This document shows positions 16,054 through 25,406 of a stretch of 42,768 bases of DNA, piece by piece (position 1 is the first letter of the stretch; each line of letters starts with the position of its first letter). The notes under the pieces were generated by a model. It did no database searches. It saw only the letters and a program-made list of their open reading frames with translations, and was not told the origin of the DNA. The stretch is from Planctomycetota bacterium (GTDB lineage: Bacteria; Planctomycetota; Planctomycetia; Pirellulales; Pirellulaceae), in NCBI GenBank assembly GCA_014238905.1, contig JABAAE010000011.1, positions 1-42,768 on the forward strand, read 5' to 3'. The position numbers and the translations under genes were made by a program.

Positions 16054-16773
16054 TTACGCCGCTGGGGATTCCGAAAGTTGCAGTTCGATCACGTTAATGG
16101 GCTTTGGGAAGCCGGGAATCTGAGCATCCTGAAACCTGGCGTGCCAGTTTTCTGAAATGACCCAATCGCGAAATTGCCGTCCGGTGCGGCGGAATGGATC
16201 GCATAGTAGAATCGTTCCGCCAGGATTCAGATGGCGTCGCCAGAACCGGGATAAGTGTGGCCAATCCTGTTGGTCGTAAATGATTTCCGCGCCCACGATC
16301 CAGTCGAAACGTCCCAGGTCGTTGTCGGTTTGTTTCCAGTCGACCAGTTTGAATGTGCAGTTAGCCATCCAGTTCCAGCAATTGATTTTCGCGAATTCAA
16401 GGGCCGGCTTTGCATTATCAGCCAGGCAAACACTGGCCAGACGTTCAGCCGCGACGGCACCTGTCAGCCCAAGTCCACAGCCCAAATCGAGAACGGTGGT
16501 TCCTCGAATTGGATATTGCATCAATAGCCAGCAAATGGCCCGAGAACTTTGCCAGTCTTCTGCCCAGTAGGGTTGCCACAGCATTTCGCCGTTATCATCG
16601 ATTTCAAGATCAGTCTCGTGCGGATGAGTGACCTTGGTAAAGTAGAATTCGGATTCTCCAAACGAAACGATTTCGGTGCACGTGCCGTACCTGGTGTCGA
16701 GCTTTCGAAGTATGGCCTGGTAATTCGGGTCATCCTGCCACCGTGGATCACCCAGCTGATTGTGCTCGTTCAA
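16054..16773 (-). CDS. Class I SAM-dependent methyltransferase
   Basis: The 239-residue protein uses TTG as first codon; no ATG exists before the conserved region. The SAM-binding motif is VLDLGCGLGLTG near residues 94-105, followed by acidic VCLADNAKPAL and the post-I region. The upstream block LWQPYWAEDWQSSRAI and the sequence WIVGAEIIYD resemble the METTL20/21-Nnt1 type of seven-beta-strand lysine methyltransferases, and LLCDPFRRTGRQF is also consistent. The substrate could be a protein lysine or a small molecule. No signal or membrane segments are visible. Confidence 0.8.
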   Translation of the reverse strand: MNEHNQLGDPRWQDDPNYQAILRKLDTRYGTCTEIVSFGESEFYFTKVTHPHETDLEIDDNGEMLWQPYWAEDWQSSRAICWLLMQYPIRGTTVLDLGCGLGLTGAVAAERLASVCLADNAKPALEFAKINCWNWMANCTFKLVDWKQTDNDLGRFDWIVGAEIIYDQQDWPHLSRFWRRHLNPGGTILLCDPFRRTGRQFRDWVISENWHARFQDAQIPGFPKPINVIELQLSESPAA

Positions 16774-16860
16774 AATAAATCGATGTTCCGCTTTAAAATC
16801 GATCGCCCGCTAAAAAAAATCGATCGTCATAGCACCGACGCCACTGCCCTGAAACTGCGG

Positions 16861-16989
16861 CTAATCTTTCGATTGCGAATGGGAGTCGATCCTGTGGCAT
16901 CCAACGACAATAAAGATCCAGGCGCACAAAAACGCTAATCCCATGACGGACCAAAGCACGTACCAAAATGTTGAAGTCAGTTCAAACAT
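16861..16989 (-). CDS. Possible 42-residue single-helix membrane protein
   Basis: A short frame on the minus strand starts ATG at 16989 and ends TAG at 16861. It has one strong membrane helix (WYVLWSVMGLAFLCAWIFIV) near residues 9-28, followed by a polar, basic tail ending DSHSQSKD. It lies in the otherwise empty interval before ligA. An AAAGG is 11-15 bases upstream, too far to be convincing as a ribosome binding site. The clean hydrophobic-then-polar pattern argues for a real gene, but it could be chance. The function is unknown. Confidence 0.45.
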   Translation of the reverse strand: MFELTSTFWYVLWSVMGLAFLCAWIFIVVGCHRIDSHSQSKD

Positions 16990-17033
16990 TAACCCGAAAC
17001 CTTTCTCTGCCTATTGTCGTTGTTCTGATTAAT

Positions 17034-17060
17034 TTGACAAGTTCCAATAAGTGCTAGAAT
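17034..17060 (+). promoter_or_regulatory. Likely ligA promoter
   Basis: TTGACA at 17034-17039 is the perfect -35 consensus, and TAGAAT at 17055-17060 matches the -10 box at five of six bases. The spacing of 15 bases is short, which would reduce activity. Transcription would begin near 17067, about 170 bases before the ligA ATG. Confidence 0.5.
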
Positions 17061-17235
17061 GGCCGATTTTGGTTGGTTTTCCCAAAAAACGAACCCCATC
17101 AGGGATTTGAATCACCCGGTGCAATGGCCGTCGCCTTTTTTCGATTTTCAAAACGTGCTTCAATGGAAAATCAGAAATCCGTTATTGCATGGTGGGCAAG
17201 GTCGGATCTGGTTTTCCATCCCGGCAGAGGCCAAT

Positions 17236-19236
17236 ATGGCGACTGACATCGAAATTGAAATTAAAAAACTTCGGAATAAAATTCGAAGTCATGACCAGAA
17301 ATACTATGTTGATGCCAGTCCATTGATTTCGGATCTGGAGTATGACCGGATGATGGAACGGTTGCGGCATCTGGAATCTGAAAACCCAATGTTGATCGTT
17401 CCAGACAGTCCGACGCAACGGGTTGGCGAACAGCCAGTGGATTACCTCGATCAGGTGTCGCACAGGGTTCCGATGCTTTCAATTGAGAATACTTATAGCC
17501 TGGAGGAATTGCACAAATTCGGTGAACGCGTTTCTGAGCTGCTCGATGGAGATGCAATTGAGTGGATTGTCGAACTGAAGATCGATGGCGTCGCAGCATC
17601 GCTGATCTATGAAAACGGAGTGTTGACCAGAGCCTTGACGCGAGGCAACGGCGCGGTAGGCGACGATATCACTCATAACATCAGGACATTACAGGGCGTT
17701 CCCTTGAAACTGACGACGGACTCACCGCCAGAGGTGTTGGAGGTTCGCGGCGAGGTCTACATGAACAACCGGGACCTTGTCCTGTTGAATGAACGGCAGG
17801 CGGCCAACGGCGAGTCGCTGTTTAAGAACACCCGCAACGTTGCCGCCGGGACCATCCGCTTGCTGGACCCTCGAATTTGTGCCCAACGCAACCTCCGAAT
17901 GTTCAGCCATGGTATTGGTCATTGTGAAGGACTGGTCGCCACTAACCATATGGATTTCCTGAAAGAGCTTGGTTCCTATGGCCTGAGCCCAACGCCATTC
18001 GTTGAGTGTTTTTCAGACTTCACAGCGGCAGCCAGCCACTGCGAGGTGCTCATCAATCGTATTCCGGAGCTTGATTTTGAAATTGACGGAATCGTGCTCA
18101 AAGTCAATCGTTTTGACCAGCGGCAGACGTTGGGAACACGTTCAAAGAGTCCGCGATGGATTGTGGCCTATAAATGGGAGAAATACGAAGCGGTGACGAC
18201 GGTCCATCAGATTAATGTGCAAGTTGGAAAAACGGGTGCGATTACTCCTGTCGCTGAGTTGGAACCGGTTCAGCTTGCCGGAACGACGGTAAGCCGTGCC
18301 AGTTTGCATAACGCAGAAGAGATCCAACGATTGGATGTTCGGCTATCGGATACTGTGGTTGTTGAAAAGGCGGGCAAGATCATCCCCCATATTGTTCGGG
18401 TCGAAAAACACCATCGAAAACCGGGGGCGATACCGTTTGCTTTTCCGACGAGGTGCCCAGCCTGTGACTCGGAATTACATAAAGACGAGGATGGGGTTTA
18501 TATTCGTTGCCTGAACCGCCATTGCGAAAAAAAAATCATGGAGCAGATTCGCTATTTTGCCAGTCGCGATGCCATGGATATCGAAGGCTTGGGTGAAAAG
18601 GTGGTCGAGCAACTGGTGGCGACCAAGAGAGTCCGAGCGTTCGGGGATCTTTACCGCTTGACCGTAACTGACATCGAGTCGCTTGATCGTATGGGGGAAA
18701 AGTCTGCGAAGAACTTGGTCGTAGCGATCAACGAAAGCCGCTCACGTGGGCTTGGGAAGCTGCTGAATGCTCTTTCGATACGTCACGTCGGAAAGACTGT
18801 GGCGAGTATCCTGGCTCGTTTTTTCGGCACCATGGAAGCGATTGTTGCCGCCGACCTCGAATCATTAGTGGCGGTCGATGAAGTGGGTGGAATTATTGCG
18901 GAGAGTCTTTTCGAATACATTCACAGCGATGCTGGACGGGAGGTTTTAGCCGATTTGACGCAGGTGGGAGTCAATATGGAATCCACCGAATTCATCGATG
19001 CGGACGGTGGTGTATTGGCGGGGAAAATTATTGTTGTGACCGGAACTCTGACACGATTTACAAGGACCGAAGTACAAGGTTTGATTGAGATGCATAGTGG
19101 AAAAGTCTCCTCGTCGATATCGTCCAAAACAGATTTCCTTGTCGCGGGTGATAAAGCAGGAAGTAAATTGAGCAAGGCAAAAAAGTTGGGTGTACGAATC
19201 TTATCGGAAGAGGAATTCGAGAATATCCTCAAATAA
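17236..19236 (+). CDS. ligA: NAD-dependent DNA ligase
   Basis: The ATG at 17236 has AGAGG five bases upstream and gives 666 residues, the normal length. From this start the nucleotidyl-attacking lysine of ELKIDGVAAS is Lys115, the same number as in E. coli LigA, which supports the choice over the 59-codon longer frame. In order there are the Ia domain (HDQKYYVDASPLISDLEYD), the adenylation and OB domains, a four-Cys zinc finger (CPACDSE and IRCLNRHCE), helix-hairpin-helix repeats (LNALSIRHVGKTVA) and a C-terminal BRCT domain (IIVVTGTLTRFTRTE). The enzyme joins nicks in DNA replication and repair. A likely promoter lies at 17034-17060. Confidence 0.97.
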   Translation: MATDIEIEIKKLRNKIRSHDQKYYVDASPLISDLEYDRMMERLRHLESENPMLIVPDSPTQRVGEQPVDYLDQVSHRVPMLSIENTYSLEELHKFGERVSELLDGDAIEWIVELKIDGVAASLIYENGVLTRALTRGNGAVGDDITHNIRTLQGVPLKLTTDSPPEVLEVRGEVYMNNRDLVLLNERQAANGESLFKNTRNVAAGTIRLLDPRICAQRNLRMFSHGIGHCEGLVATNHMDFLKELGSYGLSPTPFVECFSDFTAAASHCEVLINRIPELDFEIDGIVLKVNRFDQRQTLGTRSKSPRWIVAYKWEKYEAVTTVHQINVQVGKTGAITPVAELEPVQLAGTTVSRASLHNAEEIQRLDVRLSDTVVVEKAGKIIPHIVRVEKHHRKPGAIPFAFPTRCPACDSELHKDEDGVYIRCLNRHCEKKIMEQIRYFASRDAMDIEGLGEKVVEQLVATKRVRAFGDLYRLTVTDIESLDRMGEKSAKNLVVAINESRSRGLGKLLNALSIRHVGKTVASILARFFGTMEAIVAADLESLVAVDEVGGIIAESLFEYIHSDAGREVLADLTQVGVNMESTEFIDADGGVLAGKIIVVTGTLTRFTRTEVQGLIEMHSGKVSSSISSKTDFLVAGDKAGSKLSKAKKLGVRILSEEEFENILK

Positions 19237-19396
19237 AGTTTTGGCGATCTATGGCACGAGAAAGTCCGTTTGTCCCACCTCTCAAACCGGGAAGATTTCC
19301 CAAATCTGGTTCTCCGTTTTTTCGGTGCAACGCCGTTATTGTTGCCGAGCGTGACCTGCAAGCCCCTTGGAGTTACCATGGGAGGTTGACTGTAAG

Positions 19397-19420
19397 GGCA
19401 ACTCACCGCGAGGTGTTGCC
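19397..19420 (+). terminator. Hairpin with GNRA loop between ligA and the SGNH gene
   Basis: GGCAA (19397-19401) pairs with TTGCC (19416-19420), and inside it CACC pairs with GGTG across a GCGA tetraloop, leaving a CT bulge. AATTTTG follows. It lies 160 bases after the ligA stop and 30 before the next ATG, so it may end ligA transcription or serve as a leader structure for the next gene. Confidence 0.4.
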
Positions 19421-19449
19421 AATTTTGTCGATTTAATTCAGGAGATCCA

Positions 19450-20190
19450 ATGTTGAACCGTTCGAATCGCGTTACTTTTTACTTGCTGGCTTTTGTTATT
19501 GGTTTTCAAATGATGGGCCCTGCTGCCGCAAATGGGCAGGCAGCATCCAAGGATCACGATGCGGTGAACCCTGTCCCACGCAGTGGTGGTTGGATGAAGC
19601 GGCACACCGCGATGAATGACAGAGTCAAAAAGGGGAATGTGGATTTGGTTTTTATTGGCGACTCCATCACTCAGGGATGGGAGGGAAGGGGCAAGAAGGT
19701 ATGGGCCAAGTTCTACCAAGGACGTAATGCGGTTAATCTTGGAATCGGGGGAGATCGCACGCAGCATGTGATCTGGCGTTTGGACAATGGTAATTTGAAA
19801 GAAATCCAGCCAAAGGTTGCTGTCATTATGATCGGTACGAACAACTCTGGTTCGAATTCACCGCAACAGATTGCCGACGGTGTCAAAAAGATTGTGGGTC
19901 AAATAAGGACCAAAACTCCAAAAACCAAAATTCTGCTGCTAGCCACTTTTCCGAGAGGATCCAGTCCCGATGACAAACGACGCCAAGTTAACCAGAAAAG
20001 TAACGCTCTGGTCGCCAAGTTGGATACCGATAGCAATGTGACCTACCTTGATATCGGCCCTCAATTTCTGGGGGAAGGTGGTTCCCTTTCCAAGGAGATC
20101 ATGCCTGACCTTTTGCACCTGAGTGAGCGAGGTTACCTGATTTGGGCGGAGTCCATTGAAGAGCCTCTGAAAAATTTGTTGGGCAAATAG
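19450..20190 (+). CDS. Secreted SGNH/GDSL-type esterase
   Basis: The 246-residue protein starts at an ATG preceded by GGAG and has a signal peptide of about 31 residues ending PAAANGQA. The four SGNH blocks are present: FIGDSITQG with nucleophile Ser72, LGIGGDRTQH, MIGTNNSGS and the Asp/His block MPDLLHLSERGY. This arrangement is typical of the platelet-activating-factor acetylhydrolase-like branch of the family, common in planctomycetes, whose members remove acyl or acetyl groups from lipids or carbohydrates. The protein should act outside the cytoplasmic membrane. The substrate is not known. Confidence 0.88.
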   Translation: MLNRSNRVTFYLLAFVIGFQMMGPAAANGQAASKDHDAVNPVPRSGGWMKRHTAMNDRVKKGNVDLVFIGDSITQGWEGRGKKVWAKFYQGRNAVNLGIGGDRTQHVIWRLDNGNLKEIQPKVAVIMIGTNNSGSNSPQQIADGVKKIVGQIRTKTPKTKILLLATFPRGSSPDDKRRQVNQKSNALVAKLDTDSNVTYLDIGPQFLGEGGSLSKEIMPDLLHLSERGYLIWAESIEEPLKNLLGK

Positions 20191-20448
20191 AAATGAAGAG
20201 TCATGGAAGGATCCGATTGGCGTTAAATCCTATTTGCGTTGACAATGATGGAATGCTCTTGCGGTTTTCCCACCGCAAGAGTAGATCGAAGCAGCGGTTT
20301 AAGTGTGGCGTTTTGGTTGACCTTCTGTGTGCCAAAGGGTCGTAGATTCCGCTTGGTTTTGTATAGAACTCGGCGTGTTGGCTATGGGGCAACACGATCG
20401 CTCGATAGACTGTTAGGGTCGTCCTTACGATCTTTTTGGGGAGTGTTT

Positions 20449-21252
20449 ATGATCGGTCTTTGTCCGGAGTGTCATGAATCGATTCGCGTGCCAGTCGGTG
20501 GCGAAGAATTGGAGGTTCGGTGTCCGTTGTGTAACGCAACGTATTCTTTAGGGAAAGTTCTTCAGTCGTTGCCACCATCGCTGGAGATCGTTGGGTCTCC
20601 GGGAGTCGATTTGCGGCTGGACGATAGCTCCCAAGGGATCGGCCCAAGAGTGAGTATCGATGTTTCGACTGGAACAGAACCGAACCTGGCGGCCGAGGGT
20701 ATTCGGGAATCAGCAAGTCCTTATCGGCCCCAAAAACGGACCGAAGTGAATGCCTTTACCGAAATTATCAAGGTAATCTTAGGGGGTGTGGTCGCCATGC
20801 CTATTGGCGTTCTATGCGTGTGGTGGTTTGCCGGTAAAGCACCATTTGGTCTATCTGATACGGTGAGCCGTTACGTTCCCTGGATCGTTCCGGCGGACCT
20901 GCGTTCCCCCGCTGAAGACGTTTTGGGCATTGATGGGAAGACGACCGGTGGCGGCAATACTCATCCTTTAAACCGCGGTAATGGGCAGGAGACGGGTTCC
21001 AAAAAGTCCCGTGTAGATGAAGTGGAGGCCAATCGGAAGATGTTCCAAGCTGACCGGCAGAAACGAGAGGATGCCGCTGGCGAACTTTTTGTGCCGGCCG
21101 GTTCCAAAGTGAATGGATCCAATTTGGAACCTCAGAAAGGGGAAAAGTCGAGCCAGTTTGACTTGGAATCCAGCGGGAAATCGTCCGACAGGGTGCCTGC
21201 TAGCAAGATTCCCGGTGAAAATAAGCCAGTCGGTGGTAATCGTCAAGAATAA
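20449..21252 (+). CDS. Second zinc-ribbon and single-pass membrane protein
   Basis: The frame is open from 20239, but the ATG at 20449 has GGGGAG at the proper distance and begins directly with the zinc ribbon (MIGLCPECHES and VRCPLCNAT), giving 267 residues. After about 75 polar residues there is one membrane helix near 111-131 (VILGGVVAMPIGVLCVWWFAG). The last 110 residues are highly charged and low in complexity (Lys, Glu, Gly, Ser), probably disordered. The plan resembles the protein at 9088-9927, though the outer part there is folded-looking. The function is not known. It precedes dnaG by about 450 bases. Confidence 0.7.
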   Translation: MIGLCPECHESIRVPVGGEELEVRCPLCNATYSLGKVLQSLPPSLEIVGSPGVDLRLDDSSQGIGPRVSIDVSTGTEPNLAAEGIRESASPYRPQKRTEVNAFTEIIKVILGGVVAMPIGVLCVWWFAGKAPFGLSDTVSRYVPWIVPADLRSPAEDVLGIDGKTTGGGNTHPLNRGNGQETGSKKSRVDEVEANRKMFQADRQKREDAAGELFVPAGSKVNGSNLEPQKGEKSSQFDLESSGKSSDRVPASKIPGENKPVGGNRQE

Positions 21253-21489
21253 AGAATTCGTCTGGCGGATAGGAAGACGAAATCCAGCCGTTGACCGCCC
21301 CTGGTTCCTTTGAAAACGGGCAGATCAAAGCGGGTAAAATCGGTCCATCGAGACCGGTTGAGGCGAAATGAAACCAGATTCAGGCGGGTATTGTCGGTGG
21401 CGGACCTGCAGGTTCGCGGTCAATGCACTCACTTGAACGCTAGCTTTCGGCTATGATGGAATCAAACTTGAAAGAATTTAAGATTCGTC

Positions 21490-21518
21490 TTGACCTTTTT
21501 TTTTCGACGGTTTACGAT
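21490..21518 (+). promoter_or_regulatory. Likely vegetative promoter for dnaG-rpoD
   Basis: TTGACC at 21490-21495 and TACGAT at 21513-21518 are separated by exactly 17 bases, with a T-rich spacer. Transcription would start near 21525, leaving a leader of about 175 bases before the dnaG start. Confidence 0.55.
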
Positions 21519-21558
21519 CCGACGCGTTTGCTAAGGAAGGCAACTCAACATTACGCAC

Positions 21559-21650
21559 GTTGATCAATCTGGATTGACCCAATCAACTGTCTCCTACCCG
21601 CGAGACAACCGAGATTGAATCAGCTCTTTGTCAGCCGACAGGATGTCGGC
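21559..21650 (+). promoter_or_regulatory. Two hairpins in the dnaG leader
   Basis: GTTGAT (21559-21564) pairs with ATCAAC (21582-21587), with CAATC pairing GATTG inside. Further on, GCCGAC (21634-21639) pairs with GTCGGC (21645-21650) around a five-base loop. The second ends 39 bases before the ribosome binding site. They may control translation or RNA stability of the dnaG-rpoD transcript; this is inferred from position only. Confidence 0.4.
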
Positions 21651-21698
21651 TTCGAGTCGCTTCCGTTGAACGAAACCGCATAGTTCACGGAGTATGGT

Positions 21699-23582
21699 GT
21701 GTCTCTCGCATTTGACGCGAAAGATCGAGTTCGTCAGTCTACCGATATCGTTGATTTGGTCAGCGGTTACATGGAGCTGCGCAGGCAGGGGGCAAAATTT
21801 GTCGGCCTTTGCCCTTGGCATGATGACAGCAAGCCAAGCCTCAATGTGGATCCCAATCGTCAGTCATGGAAATGTTGGGTCTGTAATCTGGGTGGCGACG
21901 TTTTCAGTTTTGTCATGCAAAAGGAAAATGTTGACTTTCTAGGCGCATTGGAGATTCTCGCGGACCGGGCAGGGATCGAAATTCAGTCGGCGGCACCACG
22001 GACATCGCCAGGCGATGCCAACGATAAAAAGACTCTTTTTTCAGCCAACGATTGGGCCGCCGAACAATTTCACCGTTGTTTGACAGAATCCAATGAGGCC
22101 CATTCTGCTCGACAGTATTTAGCTGCACGTGGAATTAATGATGACAGCATTCAGTCTTTTCGAATTGGTTATTCACCTAATCATTGGACTTGGTTATGCG
22201 ATCGTTCCAAAACCCTTTACTCGCCACGGGTCTTGGAAGGATGTGGCTTGGTTGGCAAAAGTGAACGGGGAGGCAAATATTATGACAAACTGCGCGGGCG
22301 ACTTATTTTTCCGATTCACGATACACAGAATCGCGCCATTGCCTTTGGCGGACGAGTATTACCAGAAGTAGAAGAGGAAGTTCAGGCCAAGGGGCAACGC
22401 GTAGCGAAATACTGGAACTCTCCTGAGACCAGGCTTTTTTCCAAAAGTGATAATCTTTACGGGCTGAATGTTGTACGTGATGAGTTATCACGAAATAGGG
22501 AGGCGGTTGTTGTGGAGGGCTATACGGACGTCGTTATGGCGCACCAGGCCGGACTTCGCAACGTGGTCGCCGCTCTCGGTACGGCAATCAACGAACGTCA
22601 CATTCGCGTCTTGAAGCGGTTTGCTGATCGAATTACGTTGCTGCTTGACGGAGATGAAGCTGGACAACGGCGCACCAATGAAATCTTGGAATTGTTTGTC
22701 GCCAGCGACGCGGATTTGCGTGTGCTCACCCTTCCCAACCAGCTTGATCCATTCGATTATGTGCAAAAATTTGGTGGGGACGCATTGGGGGAGTTGTTGT
22801 CAACGGCTGTTGACGCCCTGGAGTTTAAAATTCGCAAAGTAACCGGCGGTCTGGACCTGATTAACGATACTCACGGAGCGTCGCAGGCACTTGAGAATGT
22901 TCTTCAAACGCTTTCCAAAGTTCCTCGTCCGGTTCAAACGGATGGCATTAAACATCTGCGGGAACAGCAGGTCATGACCCGTCTCAGTCGTCTTTTTCAA
23001 ATTGATATCGAACAGATTGGTAACCGCTTACGGCAGCTTCGTCGTAATAGTCGTCCGACAACCGGTGAGTCTTTGACTGCTTCCAAACCAATGCGTCGTG
23101 TGGTTTTGCAAGAGTGCGATTCCAAGGAATTGGAGCTTTTGGAGATTTTGCTGATCGACGAGAATTTGTTTGCCGAAGCGGTTGAACACATTTCTCCTGA
23201 CCAATTCAGCGTCGGCCCATTAAGAGATTTATTTGAGACTTATATCGATCTTAGCCGCGGCGGAACGGCATTGGATTTTGCTTCTGTGATGACCCATTTA
23301 GAGGATCCAGAAATCAAGAATCTTTTAGCCGAGATTGACGGCCGGGCTCAGAAAAAACATGTTGATTCACAAATATCACCCCGTGAACGGTTGTCGGATG
23401 TGGTCGAACGTTTTACGAGGATGGTGACAGAGAACAAAGCTCGACAGGTGCAGGCAAGGTTGGACCAGCCTAACCTGTCGGACAACGAGGAAGCCGATCT
23501 CCTGAAAGCTCATTTCGAAATGAAATTACATGAGCATCGGCTAACTCATCAACAGGAAGATTCAGCGCCTAAGGATGGGTAG
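21699..23582 (+). CDS. dnaG: DNA primase
   Basis: The 627-residue protein starts at GTG with GGAG six bases upstream. The CHC2 zinc-binding domain has Cys38, His41, Cys59 and Cys62 (LCPWHDD and WKCWVCNLGGD). The RNA polymerase domain contains RGRLIFPIHD, and the Toprim fold follows with VVVEGYTDVVMAHQAGL and the metal-binding ITLLLDGDEAGQ. The C-terminal 170 residues are helical, as expected for the DnaB helicase-interacting part. DnaG synthesises RNA primers for DNA replication. It is followed 98 bases later by rpoD, the usual macromolecular synthesis arrangement but without rpsU directly before it. Confidence 0.96.
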   Translation: MSLAFDAKDRVRQSTDIVDLVSGYMELRRQGAKFVGLCPWHDDSKPSLNVDPNRQSWKCWVCNLGGDVFSFVMQKENVDFLGALEILADRAGIEIQSAAPRTSPGDANDKKTLFSANDWAAEQFHRCLTESNEAHSARQYLAARGINDDSIQSFRIGYSPNHWTWLCDRSKTLYSPRVLEGCGLVGKSERGGKYYDKLRGRLIFPIHDTQNRAIAFGGRVLPEVEEEVQAKGQRVAKYWNSPETRLFSKSDNLYGLNVVRDELSRNREAVVVEGYTDVVMAHQAGLRNVVAALGTAINERHIRVLKRFADRITLLLDGDEAGQRRTNEILELFVASDADLRVLTLPNQLDPFDYVQKFGGDALGELLSTAVDALEFKIRKVTGGLDLINDTHGASQALENVLQTLSKVPRPVQTDGIKHLREQQVMTRLSRLFQIDIEQIGNRLRQLRRNSRPTTGESLTASKPMRRVVLQECDSKELELLEILLIDENLFAEAVEHISPDQFSVGPLRDLFETYIDLSRGGTALDFASVMTHLEDPEIKNLLAEIDGRAQKKHVDSQISPRERLSDVVERFTRMVTENKARQVQARLDQPNLSDNEEADLLKAHFEMKLHEHRLTHQQEDSAPKDG

Positions 23583-23606
23583 CTTTCCTGGTAGTCGTTT
23601 CCCGCA

Positions 23607-23623
23607 GTACGGTGGAACCGTAC
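23607..23623 (+). promoter_or_regulatory. Perfect short hairpin between dnaG and rpoD
   Basis: GTACGGT and ACCGTAC form a perfect 7 bp stem around a GGA loop, 25 bases after the dnaG stop and 58 before the rpoD ATG. A T run (GATTTTTGG) comes only about 15 bases later, so it is not a standard terminator. It may be an RNA processing or attenuation site that sets different levels of the two proteins. In E. coli this junction is known for transcript processing; the role here is inferred. Confidence 0.45.
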
Positions 23624-23680
23624 GGTCAAAACGATTTAGATTTTTGGTGTCCGGACCCAAGGACGGTAGGAGCACAATAA

Positions 23681-25303
23681 ATGCAATACGTAGAAAAAGA
23701 ACTCGATTCACTTGTTGAAAAAGGGAAAGAGCAAGGATGGTTAACCTACGCAGAGGTCAACAAGTATCTACCGGACGAAGCCAATAACGCCCAAAAGCTG
23801 GATGCTTTATTGGTCGCCATAGATCAAGCTGGTATTGAGCTGGTTGATGACCCGCCAGAGGAAGAAGCATCAAAGAAAGTGTCGGCTGTCGGTGAAGAGC
23901 CCGTGGTGGAGTACACCGTTAAACCGAGTGATGATCCCATCCGGATGTATTTGAGCCAAATGGCGGAAATTCCCTTGCTATCGCGAGAGGAAGAAATCAG
24001 CCTAGCTAAAAAAATAGAGATCAGCCGCAAGCGATTTCGGCGAGCTTTGTTGGGATGTAACTATGCCTTGCGGGCAACAGTCAAGACATTGAAAAAAGTT
24101 CATGATGGCGAATTGCCGTTTGATCGAACTATCAAGGTCTCGCTGACGGAACGTTTGACAAAGGAACAGGTTTCGGCCCGTATGCCTCATAACCTGGAGA
24201 CAATCGACCTGCTCCTTCGTAGTAACGAACGGAATTTTGGCAGATTGGTTCATATCAATATTCCCCAGAATGAAAAAAATGTTGCCAGGACGGAATTCCT
24301 TCGAACCCGAAGCAAATTGCTTGTTTTAGTGGAGGAACTCAGTTTAAGGACACGTCGGGTAACGCCGATGCTCGAGCAGCTTTCGGAACTCAATCGTCGC
24401 ATGCAAAAATTGCGAGATCGAATTTCCTCGTTGAAATCAGATCCGCGATTTACCACCGAATTGAGTTTGGCCCGGCGGGAATTTCGAGAGTTGGTTTTGG
24501 CGACGCAGGAAAGCCCTGTCAGCTTGGACAATCGGGTGACCGAGGCACGTCGTCTTCACCAGGAGTTTGAGTCGGTGAAACGAGAACTGTCCAGTGGAAA
24601 CCTGCGTTTGGTGGTTTCGATTGCCAAGAAATACCGTAATCGTGGCCTGAGTTTTCTCGACCTGATTCAGGAAGGAAACACCGGGTTGATGCGAGCGGTG
24701 GACAAATACGAATACCGCCGCGGATTTAAATTTTCGACTTATGCCACGTGGTGGATTCGTCAAGCGATTACCCGTGCGATTGCCGATCAAGCTCGAACAA
24801 TCAGGATTCCGGTCCACATGATTGACGTTCTTTCCAAGTTGCGGCAGCTTCAGAACAAGATGGTGCAGGAAATGAAACGGGAGCCATCGGTGACGGAAAT
24901 TGCCGAACGCAGCGGGTTTGATTTGGAGGATGTAAAAAGGGTATTAGATATTGGCCGGAGTCCCGTCAGTTTGGATCGGCCAATTGGAGAGGGTGACGAC
25001 GCGAGTTTTGGCGAATTCATTGAAGATGGTCATACCGATGAGAATCCCTCTCGATTGGCAAATAATCTGTTCCTGCGAGAAAAAATTGAAAACCTGTTAA
25101 AAACGTTGACCTATCGAGAACGGGAGATCATCCGCTTGCGTTATGGACTGGGCGATGGGTACACCTATACCCTCGAAGAAGTGGGGCGCATCTTCAAGGT
25201 GACTCGCGAGCGGGTACGGCAGATTGAGGCGAAGGCATTTCGGAAATTACAAAATCCGATTCGAAGTCAGCACCTCGAGGGCTTTTTGCAAGCCATCGCC
25301 TGA
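23681..25303 (+). CDS. rpoD: Primary RNA polymerase sigma factor (sigma-70/SigA)
   Basis: The 540-residue protein has AGGAG nine bases before its ATG. Region 1.1 is present at residues 1-65 ([20 protein letters not shown]). Region 1.2 begins at [20 protein letters not shown]. Region 2 includes [38 protein letters not shown] and [13 protein letters not shown]. Region 3 follows with [11 protein letters not shown], and region 4 has the helix-turn-helix [19 protein letters not shown]. Between 1.2 and 2 lies a helical, charged insertion of about 170 residues. Region 1.1 and overall length identify it as the housekeeping factor rather than an alternative one. It directs the polymerase to -35/-10 promoters. 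Confidence 0.96.
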   Translation: MQYVEKELDSLVEKGKEQGWLTYAEVNKYLPDEANNAQKLDALLVAIDQAGIELVDDPPEEEASKKVSAVGEEPVVEYTVKPSDDPIRMYLSQMAEIPLLSREEEISLAKKIEISRKRFRRALLGCNYALRATVKTLKKVHDGELPFDRTIKVSLTERLTKEQVSARMPHNLETIDLLLRSNERNFGRLVHINIPQNEKNVARTEFLRTRSKLLVLVEELSLRTRRVTPMLEQLSELNRRMQKLRDRISSLKSDPRFTTELSLARREFRELVLATQESPVSLDNRVTEARRLHQEFESVKRELSSGNLRLVVSIAKKYRNRGLSFLDLIQEGNTGLMRAVDKYEYRRGFKFSTYATWWIRQAITRAIADQARTIRIPVHMIDVLSKLRQLQNKMVQEMKREPSVTEIAERSGFDLEDVKRVLDIGRSPVSLDRPIGEGDDASFGEFIEDGHTDENPSRLANNLFLREKIENLLKTLTYREREIIRLRYGLGDGYTYTLEEVGRIFKVTRERVRQIEAKAFRKLQNPIRSQHLEGFLQAIA

Positions 25304-25406
25304 AAACCATAACGTGAGGATTGGCTGGCGAATTGGTGGGTCTTCCACCGACGTGGCAAGGTCAACGCAATAAGAATTTGTCTTTGGTGGTCATTACGGG
25401 CAAAAT

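Larger units (their letters stand above)
21253..21698 (+). other. dnaG upstream region
   Basis: About 446 bases contain no gene that I can support. The second half holds a good promoter and two leader hairpins, listed separately. The first 230 bases show nothing clear. Confidence 0.5.

Noticed and set aside
17059..17235. Longer N-terminus for LigA
   Set aside because: The ATG at 17236 gives the normal length and places the catalytic Lys at 115 as in E. coli; the extension also overlaps the likely promoter and leader.
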